Below, piece after piece: positions 6,216 to 11,664 of a DNA stretch of 11,664 bases (position 1 is the stretch's first letter; every line of letters begins with the position of its first letter). Under the pieces are notes generated by a model, which did not search any database, was not told where the DNA came from, and saw only the letters and a list, made by a program, of their open reading frames with translations. The position numbers and the translations under genes were made by a program. The DNA is taken from positions 1 to 11,664 of the forward strand of contig JAZSET010000161.1 in assembly GCA_045531795.1 (NCBI GenBank), written 5' to 3'. Source of the stretch: UBA4717 sp045531795. Lineage in GTDB: Bacteria > Bacillota > Clostridia > Oscillospirales > CAG-272.

Positions 6216-6551
6216 TTACCCTCTCCGTCTGCCTGTCGCTTTGTAAAAGAGAGACCACTTTTGCCTGTGTTCAATAATACAAGCAGTAGCTGTACATAGA
6301 ATAGCGACACCGAGTCCCACTGCACCAAGAAGTGCATAGATTGAAATGCTTGTGTCGAGAAACGACAGAATAAATGCCATTGCAACAAAGGCAAGAAGAA
6401 AACCGATAACATATATCGGGAACGTATTGATACTAATGCTCGTGTTTAAAGGCGACACCTTATATCTGACACCACACTCAATACAGGTGTATTCCCTGCC
6501 AATACTTGTAGTCTCAATCATTGCGCCGCAGTTCGGGCATATAGTAAGCAT
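6216..6551 (-). CDS. Zinc-ribbon membrane protein, 111 aa
   Basis: An N-terminal zinc ribbon is formed by CPNCG (C5, C8) and CIECG (C23, C26). Two hydrophobic segments follow, about residues 43-64 (TFPIYVIGFLLAFVAMAFIL) and 70-93 (SIYALLGAVGLGVAILCTATACII), then a basic cytoplasmic tail ending GRRRG. This is a bitopic hairpin with both ends probably inside. The ATG at 6551 has GAGGTG seven bases upstream, within the end of the previous gene, one base apart. Small zinc-ribbon plus two-helix proteins are common in Firmicutes and have no single function. In a phage early region a host-membrane interaction or exclusion role is possible. Confidence 0.72.
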   Translation of the reverse strand: MLTICPNCGAMIETTSIGREYTCIECGVRYKVSPLNTSISINTFPIYVIGFLLAFVAMAFILSFLDTSISIYALLGAVGLGVAILCTATACIIEHRQKWSLFYKATGRRRG

Positions 6552-6552
6552 C

Positions 6553-6753
6553 TTACTTCACCTCACTTTCACTGTTAAGCCAACATAAGGCAGCAGCCTC
6601 ACATCCGCCGTCGTGATGCGTACAGGTTCCATCTTCGCGGCAGTACCCGCAGTATCGGCTGTTGCAATATGCAGTGACTATTTCGTCTTCGTGAGCAATA
6701 TACTTTGCAAGCTCACTTGGCAACATTGCCTTAATCTTTTCATAATTTGTCAT
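6553..6753 (-). CDS. Small Cys-rich phage-type protein, 66 aa, probable zinc-binding
   Basis: The protein starts MTNYEKIKAMLPSELAKYI, a pattern seen in many short clostridial prophage proteins (MTN..kIraM...ElAe.i) that carry a Cys cluster after the first helix. Cysteines sit at 30, 35, 38, 44, 51 and 57, with His at 46 and 47, followed by the typical WLNSE ending. I start it at the ATG at 6753. AGGAGG lies about 11 bases upstream, a little far but the only strong site; an earlier in-frame ATG (6882) would run through the preceding gene. Role unknown. Confidence 0.75.
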   Translation of the reverse strand: MTNYEKIKAMLPSELAKYIAHEDEIVTAYCNSRYCGYCREDGTCTHHDGGCEAAALCWLNSESEVK

Positions 6754-6765
6754 TTTCTTTTTCAA

Positions 6766-6778
6766 CCTCCTGTTTTTT
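6766..6778 (-). repeat. 13-base ribosome-binding-site repeat, copy 2
   Basis: Same AAAAAACAGGAGG word (minus strand) as at 6191-6203, here upstream of the 66-aa Cys-rich gene with a longer distance to the ATG. Confidence 0.7.
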
Positions 6779-6793
6779 GTTTTTCGCCCGGTC

Positions 6794-7024
6794 TTAAATT
6801 GCTGCAAGTCCCGGATGAGGGACAGCAGATACACCGCAAGGCTCAAGCTCCACGTCGTCTGCATCGTCAGGCAACAACTCATATTCCTCGGGATGATGGT
6901 AATAATATTCAGACATAGTTTTTGATAATCTGTCCATCAGTACCTTTCGTTGCTCCGGGGTCAGCGTTTCAACCTGAACACCGTTACAATAAAGAGTGAC
7001 TGTTATTTCTTTTCTTTTGGCCAT
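6794..7024 (-). CDS. Hypothetical protein, 76 aa
   Basis: The start MAKRKEITVTLYCNGVQVETLTPEQRKVLMDRLSKTMSEYYYHHPEEY resembles short proteins found next to Cro-like regulators in clostridial prophages and integrative elements: a beta hairpin, a TPEQ helix, then an aromatic/acidic tail. The remainder (PDDADDVELEPCGVSAVPHPGLAAI) is acidic and probably disordered. The ribosome binding site AAAGGAGG with six bases to the ATG is among the best in the window. The family has no known activity that I can recall. It lies 53 bases after a 34-aa membrane peptide. Confidence 0.75.
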   Translation of the reverse strand: MAKRKEITVTLYCNGVQVETLTPEQRKVLMDRLSKTMSEYYYHHPEEYELLPDDADDVELEPCGVSAVPHPGLAAI

Positions 7025-7077
7025 AACGCTCCTCCTTTACCGCTTTGTTTCATACTATGATAAAACTGCCGTATGTG

Positions 7078-7182
7078 TTAATGCTGCTGTTGGCTATATA
7101 AAGCAAAGCCAAGCCCTAAAATACTAAATAGCAAAAGAATCAATGCTACTACTAATGCCATCAGCAAAAGACTCTTTCTCAT
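7078..7182 (-). CDS. Single-span membrane miniprotein, 34 aa
   Basis: Very short, but with an ideal ribosome binding site (AAAGGAG, six bases, ATG) that is encoded in the last codons of the preceding regulator gene. The sequence is MRKSLLLMALVVALILLLF, then SILGLGFALYSQQQH: a positively charged start, one hydrophobic span of about 25 residues, and a polar tail. It could be a membrane-anchored peptide, a small toxin, or a modulator. It could also be read as a signal peptide only. It is the second gene of the leftward block and would be made early. Function unknown. Confidence 0.62.
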   Translation of the reverse strand: MRKSLLLMALVVALILLLFSILGLGFALYSQQQH

Positions 7183-7183
7183 A

Positions 7184-7381
7184 CTATACTCCTTTTAATA
7201 AATCCTCAAGTTTGCAGCCCAAAACATCGCATACCTCAGTTGCAAGACCGAGCGAAATCGGCTTCGTTCCCCTCTCTATCTGAGTAAGCATCGGTTGAGA
7301 AATGCCGACTGCTTTTCCAAGTGCTTCAAGAGTCATTCCTCGAGCCTTGCGTATTTCCTTTAAATTTGCCCCTATACTCAT
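7184..7381 (-). CDS. XRE-family regulator, Cro-like, 65 aa
   Basis: The whole protein is one helix-turn-helix domain: NLKEIRKARGMTLEALGKAVGISQPMLTQIERGTKPISLGLATEVCDVLGCKLEDLL. The recognition-helix region ISQPMLTQIERG lies at residues 27-38. It has no cleavage or dimerization domain, which fits a Cro-type or minimal repressor. It is the first gene after the consensus leftward promoter, so it probably regulates its own transcript and perhaps the divergent repressor gene through the CTAAGTT sites (inference). AAAGGA lies about 11 bases upstream of the ATG, so initiation may be modest. Its end carries the ribosome binding site of the next gene. Confidence 0.92.
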   Translation of the reverse strand: MSIGANLKEIRKARGMTLEALGKAVGISQPMLTQIERGTKPISLGLATEVCDVLGCKLEDLLKGV

Positions 7382-7435
7382 TGACTTTTATTTCCTTTCT
7401 ATGTTATACTGTATTTGGGTTATTACCACAGTTAT

Positions 7436-7464
7436 ATTATAACTTAGTAAACTTAGATTGTCAA
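7436..7464 (-). promoter_or_regulatory. Consensus sigma-70/sigma-A promoter for the leftward early block
   Basis: Read on the minus strand, a perfect -35 box TTGACA (7464-7459) is followed by exactly 17 bases and a perfect -10 box TATAAT (7441-7436). Transcription would start near 7429 and give a leader of about 50 bases before the XRE start at 7381. Both boxes match consensus completely, so this should be a very strong promoter unless repressed. Its spacer carries two CTAAGTT heptamers. Confidence 0.9.
7441..7456. promoter_or_regulatory. Tandem operator heptamers inside the early promoter
   Basis: Two copies of CTAAGTT (minus strand) at 7441-7447 and 7450-7456 are nine bases apart. The first overlaps the last base of the -10 box and both fill the spacer. 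An XRE protein bound here would block RNA polymerase directly. The same heptamer appears twice more on the plus strand further right, which supports a specific binding site rather than chance. That an XRE protein binds is inferred. Confidence 0.72.
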
Positions 7465-7470
7465 TGATGT

Positions 7471-7524
7471 TTTGCTAATTTTTCTAAGTTTGTAAATTTT
7501 GCACAAACTAAGTTTGCTAATTTT
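7471..7524. promoter_or_regulatory. Second operator cluster before the rightward repressor gene
   Basis: CTAAGTT occurs in the plus orientation at 7484-7490 and 7508-7514. The second copy lies in a perfect 13-base dyad, CAAACTAAGTTTG (7504-7516). AGTTTGT (7487-7493) and ACAAACT (7503-7509) form a wider inverted repeat. The 12-base word TTTGCTAATTTT occurs at 7471-7482 and 7513-7524, exactly 42 bases apart, about four helical turns. This arrangement suggests cooperative binding or looping between regulator dimers. I cannot assign a confident rightward promoter in this AT-rich stretch, though one must lie here or overlap it. Confidence 0.65.
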
Positions 7525-7547
7525 GTGTAATTTTAGGAGCAAATGCT

Positions 7548-7910
7548 ATGTTTAAAAATATTTTTATTAAATTATGTAATAATAAGGGTGAATCTCCAAG
7601 TGCAGTTTGTCAAAAAATCGGTCTCTCAAATGCCGTGTTTTCCTCTTGGACAGATGAAAGCATCCCAAGAAAGGCGACACTAATGAAAATTGCTGATTAT
7701 TTCGGTGTTACCGTTGATGAGCTTGTAGGCGATAAAAAAAGCCCCGAGGAAACCTCGAAGCTAAACAAACAAGAGTTGCTTTTAATAAGCCGATACCGTG
7801 AGCTTAATGACGAGGGAAAAGAAAAGCTCACCGAATATGCCGATGACTTATGCTCATCAGGCAAATATAAAAAAGATAATACCGCTGATGTGGTACTTAA
7901 AGAAGCATAA
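7548..7910 (+). CDS. XRE-family repressor, CI-like, 120 aa
   Basis: The helix-turn-helix domain covers residues about 5-62 (KLCNNKGESPSAVCQKIGLSNAVFSSWTDESIPRKATLMKIADYFGVTVDELVG). It is followed by a linker and a helical tail (LNKQELLLISRYRELNDEGKEKLTEYADDL, about 72-102), a tail common in short Firmicutes phage repressors and probably used for oligomerization. There is no LexA/S24 self-cleavage domain, so induction would need another signal, such as an antirepressor or a metalloprotease. The ribosome binding site AGGAG lies eight bases before the ATG. It leads the rightward transcript with helicase and integrase, as expected for a lysogeny-maintenance gene (inference). Confidence 0.92.
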   Translation: MFKNIFIKLCNNKGESPSAVCQKIGLSNAVFSSWTDESIPRKATLMKIADYFGVTVDELVGDKKSPEETSKLNKQELLLISRYRELNDEGKEKLTEYADDLCSSGKYKKDNTADVVLKEA

Positions 7911-7933
7911 ATAATTTAAATAGGAAGTTTAAA

Positions 7934-10372
7934 ATGACTTTTCCAGAATACGCCAAGCAAAGTGCACAAATATATCTAAAATACCTTACCGAACAAGGAA
8001 AAGGTATTATTGAAGCTCCGGTTACTAAAGTCGAAGACGACAACGAATTTATTACACTTACATTAGGAATGAAACTTTTGCGGCCTGATGAAGTGCAAAT
8101 TAAAATATATAATGTTGTTTATTCCCAATTCAAAATAGAGCCCGTTTCATATTGCGAAACAAGCCGTAAACTAATTGTTAAATTAAATCGTGGGTACGAA
8201 AGGGTCTTTGATGATGTTCCGCTGTCTGAAATATATGTCATTTCCGATTTGCGTTTTCTTGTTGATCGTGTACAAAAATGGTATTCGTTGTCCCCCGCAC
8301 TTCACTTACCTAAAACCCCACCCAAAGATGTCTGCAATGCTTTTTCAAAATTGAATTTCAAACCATCTGATAGTCAGAGCAAAGCGATTGACGGAGTTCT
8401 CTCGTCTCCCTTTTCATATGTTTGGGGAGCTCCCGGAACAGGTAAAACAAAATTTGTTCTTGCAAGATGTGTCTTGGCATGTATTAAATCAAAAAAACGT
8501 GTGCTAATTACGGCACCGACAAATAATGCACTTGAGCAATCACTCGAGGGAATTTTGCAAATTTTTTCAGAAGCCGGGGAAGACTTGGAACAAGTTATCA
8601 GACTTGGTGTTCCCTCTGATATTTTTTTAAAAAAGTATCCCCAGGTTTGCGAACGAGCAGAATACGCACGAGCAATGTCCAAATTAAATGACCATATGCA
8701 AGAAATGCAAATAAACATTAAAAATCAAAAAGCTTTGCTTGATTTATTTGAAGAAAAGGAACAATACTTAAATTACGAGAAATCATTTAAAGAATTTAAT
8801 AAGGTATTATCAAAGGTCGTTCCCGTCTGCCAAAGGGCAGAGATATGCATAGAGAATGCCGAAAACGAAAACCATTTTCTAAAAGGGAAAATAACCATTG
8901 CTCAGAACTCATTAGCTGATATAAGCAGACGAGCATCTTCTTCAATGCAAAAAATTGCCGTTTATAATTCTAAAATACAAAAATATGAAAATTCAATATT
9001 CAGAATTTTTTTAAAAAACAAAATTCCAAATTTGTTGGTATTGTTAGCAGGAGAGACTTCAAAAGTAGACGAGTATAACATTACAAAAAGCAAACTAAAC
9101 TTAGAAATCGACAGCCACAACAAAAAGATTTTAGAGAATTCTCGCATTATCGACTCTGCTGAAAGTGAACGCAAAAAATGTTTAAACGAAATAACAAAAG
9201 TCTCATTGTTCGAGCCGAAATTAAAACATTTGGCAGAACATATCTCAGAAATTGACGATACATTCATTTCAAAATGCGAAACAATTATAACTGAAATCAA
9301 CGATTATTTAGTAGAAAAGCGAGTTTTTTTCAAAGATATCGAAAACCGTTCTTATGATAGTCTCAAGTCAAGTTACGATTTATATTGCACTGAGCTTAAT
9401 AATATAACCGAAAAAATAAATGAATTAAATAGCTCCGGAATGAATAAAAAAATCAGTTCATACCCGGTAGTTGCTGCTACCATAGACACCTGTTTAAATC
9501 GAATTTCAACTATAGAGCAGGCAAAGGAAAGCAATACACAAGAAATAGTGTATTGTCCCGACCTTGTTTTTTTGGATGAGGCAGGCTATTGCTCTTTGAT
9601 TAAAGCCGCAACGCTGACAGCCTTCAACTGTCCCATGGCCCTTTTTGGAGATCATATGCAGCTCCCACCCGTTTGCGAAATGAACGACAGCGATTTTTTA
9701 AACGAAATATACGCACCTGTGTTTCTTTGGTCTCAATCGGCACTTCATTTAGAAAATATATTTGTAAAAACTCTCCCCCAAATGCTTGATGATTATCTCA
9801 ATAATGTATCTCCCGACTTTGTCCATATGAAAAAATATGAGCTTGTGCAAACATATCGTTTTGGCGAAAAGCTCGCCTCTGTGCTTGCAAAAAAAGTATA
9901 TCCCTCAAAGTTTTGCGGAAGTTCGGAGCATGAGACAGATATTTTTTACATAAATGCGAGCTATCAATCGGGCGAACTGAAAAGAACAAACATCAGCGAA
10001 TGCAATGCAATAAAGGCATACTGTGACAGCCACTACGACGAAAATATCGGTATAATAACACCGTACAAGCATCAACGCGGTTTGATAAAAAAAGTAATAT
10101 CAAAAGATAGCGACCTATTTGATTCGGTTTTAACTGTGCACGGCTCTCAAGGCCGGGAATGGGACACAGTATTATTCAGCATTGTAGATACATCTGATAT
10201 GTGGTTCTCAAATTCGAACAATCCCGTAAGCAACGGAAAGAAAATAATAAATACAGCTGTCAGCCGTGCAAAAAAGAAGCTTGTTATTATTTGTGATGCC
10301 TCATATTGGTATAACAAAAATGGGCAACTCATATCAGAACTTTTACAAATAGCAGAGGAAATAAAGCTTTAA
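7934..10372 (+). CDS. UPF1/Dna2-like SF1 helicase with long coiled-coil insertion, 812 aa
   Basis: An ATP-driven helicase of superfamily 1B. Motif I is GAPGTGKT (165-172), Ia is TAPTNNALEQ (193-202), and VVAATIDTC (512-520) stands where the UPF1 group has its pre-motif-II segment. Motif II is LDEAG (D548, E549), motif III GDHMQLPP (572-579), motif IV QTYRF (639-643), motif V TVHGSQGREWD (734-744) and motif VI NTAVSRAKKKL (773-783). All key residues are present, so it should be active. Residues about 1-140 form an unassigned N-terminal domain. Residues about 245-505, between Ia and II, are a long charged coiled coil. No nuclease or PLD domain is visible, and the protein ends shortly after motif VI. 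AGGAAG lies six bases before the ATG. It sits 23 bases after the repressor and 32 before the integrase, a position typical of prophage cargo. A defence or exclusion role is plausible, and DNA repair or element maintenance is an alternative. Confidence 0.9.
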   Translation: MTFPEYAKQSAQIYLKYLTEQGKGIIEAPVTKVEDDNEFITLTLGMKLLRPDEVQIKIYNVVYSQFKIEPVSYCETSRKLIVKLNRGYERVFDDVPLSEIYVISDLRFLVDRVQKWYSLSPALHLPKTPPKDVCNAFSKLNFKPSDSQSKAIDGVLSSPFSYVWGAPGTGKTKFVLARCVLACIKSKKRVLITAPTNNALEQSLEGILQIFSEAGEDLEQVIRLGVPSDIFLKKYPQVCERAEYARAMSKLNDHMQEMQINIKNQKALLDLFEEKEQYLNYEKSFKEFNKVLSKVVPVCQRAEICIENAENENHFLKGKITIAQNSLADISRRASSSMQKIAVYNSKIQKYENSIFRIFLKNKIPNLLVLLAGETSKVDEYNITKSKLNLEIDSHNKKILENSRIIDSAESERKKCLNEITKVSLFEPKLKHLAEHISEIDDTFISKCETIITEINDYLVEKRVFFKDIENRSYDSLKSSYDLYCTELNNITEKINELNSSGMNKKISSYPVVAATIDTCLNRISTIEQAKESNTQEIVYCPDLVFLDEAGYCSLIKAATLTAFNCPMALFGDHMQLPPVCEMNDSDFLNEIYAPVFLWSQSALHLENIFVKTLPQMLDDYLNNVSPDFVHMKKYELVQTYRFGEKLASVLAKKVYPSKFCGSSEHETDIFYINASYQSGELKRTNISECNAIKAYCDSHYDENIGIITPYKHQRGLIKKVISKDSDLFDSVLTVHGSQGREWDTVLFSIVDTSDMWFSNSNNPVSNGKKIINTAVSRAKKKLVIICDASYWYNKNGQLISELLQIAEEIKL

Positions 10373-10404
10373 TTCACATACAAAAGAGAAAAGGAGTAAA
10401 TCGA

Positions 10405-11664
10405 ATGTCATATCAGCCACTACTTAAAATCGGATGTGCCTATATCCGTGTATCAGATGAAAGACAAGACGAATACTCCCCCGACTCGCAGCTTAAAAAG
10501 GTCCGTGAATATGCTGCAAAGGAAGGCTACACTATTCCTGATGAATATGTGTTCTATGATGACGGTATTTCCGGCAAGAGTACAAAGAAAAGAGACGACT
10601 TTAATCGAATGATAGCAATGGCAAAAGAAAAAGACAAACCATTTGATGCTATCTTCGTCTGGAAGTTTTCGAGATTTGCAAGAAACCAGGAAGAGTCTAT
10701 TGTATATAAAAATCTGCTTGCCAAAAAGGGCGTATCTGTAATATCGGTGTCAGAACCTATCCCGGAGGGTGCATTCGGTTCTCTCATAGAGCGTATTATA
10801 GAGTGGATGGACCAATACTACCTGATCAACCTGTCAAGCGAAGTTAAGCGAGGAATGACAGAAAAGGTGTCCCGGGGTGAGCCTATATGCCCGCCCGCCT
10901 TTGGGTATGACATTAAAGATAAAAAGTATTACCCTAACGAAGAGCAGGCTCCTATTGTAAAAGAAATATTCACGCGCTATGCAAATGGCGAGGGTATGCG
11001 TAAAATAGCAATGGAGCTCGGCATAAGGGGAATAAGAACAAAGCAAGGCAAAAGTCCCGAAAACAGATGGATCGAATTTATTCTCAATAACCCGCTGTAT
11101 ATAGGTAAAATACGGTGGAGCACAAACGGCGTCAAAGCAGTGTCAAAAAGAGATTATACAAACGAGAATATAATGACAGTAGACGGCCACCACGAACCAA
11201 TAATTACAAATGAACTTTGGGAAAAGGTACAAACAAGACTTGAAAACGAAAAAAAACTGTACCCGAAATACTCAAGACGAGAACAGCCAATACAGTATAT
11301 GCTAAAAGGGCTTGTCAGATGCAGCGATTGCGGGGGTACTCTTGCATTGGCGTCGGTAAAGAGTGGTAAATCACAAGCATACACAATGCAGTGTTGTAAC
11401 TATTCAAGAGGAAGATGTTTGAAGTCGCACTCGGTAACTATGCCTAAAATTGAAAAATCAGTAATAGATGGTTTGAAAGATGCAATAAAAAATGAATCTT
11501 TCACAATGGTCCCGCAAGATCAAGAGGTAATCCAGACAATAACCGACTATGATAAGCTTATAGCCAAAGAAGAAAAAAGACTCGAGAGAGCACAACAGGC
11601 ATACCTTGCTGAAATTGATACTATAGAGCAGTATGCAGTCAATAAAAAAGCAATAGAAAAGAAA
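10405..11664 (+). CDS. Large serine recombinase (integrase), C-terminus cut by window edge
   Basis: 420 residues are visible without a stop. The N-terminal resolvase domain has the catalytic motif AYIRVSDER with S17 as nucleophile and R15, then DDGISGKSTKKRDDF (52-66) and WKFSRFARN with R90 and R93. A recombinase domain follows (PPAFGYDI near 168, IFTRYANGEGMRKIA, NPLYIGKIRW). The zinc ribbon has C306, C309, C330 or C331, and C338. The visible end (about 370-420) is the start of the coiled coil that steers integration direction in this family. These enzymes join attP to attB by double-strand breaks through a phosphoserine link. The ribosome binding site AAGGAG lies eight bases before the ATG. 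The attP-derived end is probably just right of the window. The first ~8 residues precede the usual start of the catalytic domain. Confidence 0.95.
   Translation, partial: MSYQPLLKIGCAYIRVSDERQDEYSPDSQLKKVREYAAKEGYTIPDEYVFYDDGISGKSTKKRDDFNRMIAMAKEKDKPFDAIFVWKFSRFARNQEESIVYKNLLAKKGVSVISVSEPIPEGAFGSLIERIIEWMDQYYLINLSSEVKRGMTEKVSRGEPICPPAFGYDIKDKKYYPNEEQAPIVKEIFTRYANGEGMRKIAMELGIRGIRTKQGKSPENRWIEFILNNPLYIGKIRWSTNGVKAVSKRDYTNENIMTVDGHHEPIITNELWEKVQTRLENEKKLYPKYSRREQPIQYMLKGLVRCSDCGGTLALASVKSGKSQAYTMQCCNYSRGRCLKSHSVTMPKIEKSVIDGLKDAIKNESFTMVPQDQEVIQTITDYDKLIAKEEKRLERAQQAYLAEIDTIEQYAVNKKAIEKK

Larger units (their letters stand above)
7382..7547. other. Divergent control region between the two XRE genes
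   Basis: This is the only intergenic region over 60 bases. It holds the leftward promoter, four CTAAGTT sites, the 42-base direct repeat, and the ribosome binding site AGGAG (7535-7539) of the rightward repressor. No terminator hairpin, small RNA gene or riboswitch is recognisable. Confidence 0.85.
1..11664. mobile_element. Early/control end of a prophage or phage-like integrative element (both ends outside the window)
   Basis: The window combines a large serine recombinase, two divergent XRE regulators around a control region, an HUH replication protein, and a tightly packed leftward block of small phage-type genes (ASCH/DUF3850, DUF3102, PcfK-like, PcfJ-like, Cys-rich miniproteins). Such sets are known from Firmicutes prophages and integrative elements. 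No structural phage genes, relaxase, type IV secretion genes or att sites are visible, so prophage versus mobilizable element cannot be settled. The serine integrase runs off the right edge, and att sites of such elements usually lie close to the integrase gene, so the element end is probably just to the right. This is inference from gene content. Confidence 0.82.

Noticed and set aside
6754..6882. 43-residue N-terminal extension of the 66-aa Cys-rich protein
   Set aside because: It runs through the end of the preceding gene in another frame; the MTNYEKI start fits the family and has AGGAGG upstream.
7458..7531. Rightward promoter using TTGTCA or TTGCAC as -35 and TGTAAT as -10
   Set aside because: The spacings do not fit (about 21 bases for TTGCAC to TGTAAT, and TTGTCA has no good -10 at 16-18 bases). 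A promoter must exist, but I cannot place it.
8374..9300. Minus-strand frames within the helicase gene
   Set aside because: They are antisense to a protein with all helicase motifs intact, with no ribosome binding site or domain of their own.
7934..10372. Helicase-nuclease fusion as in some two-domain defence proteins
   Set aside because: The protein ends about 30 residues after motif VI, and no PD-(D/E)XK, HNH or PLD motif was found in the N-terminal part or the insertion.
1..11664. CRISPR array, tRNA, rRNA, riboswitch or intrinsic terminator
   Set aside because: No regularly spaced repeats, no cloverleaf or conserved RNA core, and no GC-rich hairpin followed by a T-run was seen at any gene end.

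Overview
The window looks like the early/control end of an integrative mobile element, either a prophage or a phage-like integrative element, from a low-to-moderate GC Firmicute. An anaerobic Clostridia, for example a gut lineage, is the best guess. The evidence is the AGGAGG-type ribosome binding sites throughout, a large serine integrase, paired XRE regulators facing away from each other, and a long run of small genes of clostridial-phage type (DUF3850/ASCH, DUF3102, PcfK-like, PcfJ-like, small Cys-rich proteins). No capsid, tail, conjugation, chromosomal housekeeping or RNA gene is visible.

Layout: the control region is 7382-7547. To its left, about 18 genes are read leftward (7381 down to 1) as one compact block. 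It starts with a 65-aa Cro-like XRE protein and several tiny membrane or zinc-binding proteins. It continues with a PcfK/AcrIIA9-like protein, a PcfJ-like protein, a DUF3102 coiled-coil protein, an ASCH-domain protein, two tiny membrane proteins and three tandem Cys-containing small proteins, then two unknowns. It ends, cut by the window edge, with an HUH replication endonuclease of the ORF2/G2P type. Most junctions are 1-4 base overlaps or 1-base gaps, and ribosome binding sites are often buried in the end of the preceding gene. To the right, three genes are read rightward with gaps of 23 and 32 bases: a 120-aa XRE repressor, an 812-aa UPF1/Dna2-like SF1 helicase with a long coiled-coil insertion, and a large serine recombinase cut by the right edge.

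How it may work together (inference): the leftward promoter has perfect consensus -35 and -10 boxes, and its 17-base spacer holds two copies of a CTAAGTT heptamer. Two more copies lie in the opposite orientation before the rightward gene. This resembles a lysis/lysogeny-style switch in which the XRE proteins occlude the early promoter. The early block would supply replication (HUH Rep), host-interaction and accessory functions. The rightward, probably lysogenic, transcript would supply the repressor, the integrase and the helicase between them. The helicase sits where prophages often carry immunity, exclusion or defence cargo and is the best candidate for an undescribed system. No function can be proved from sequence alone.

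There is no stretch over 300 bases without a gene. The largest intergenic region is the 166-base control region.
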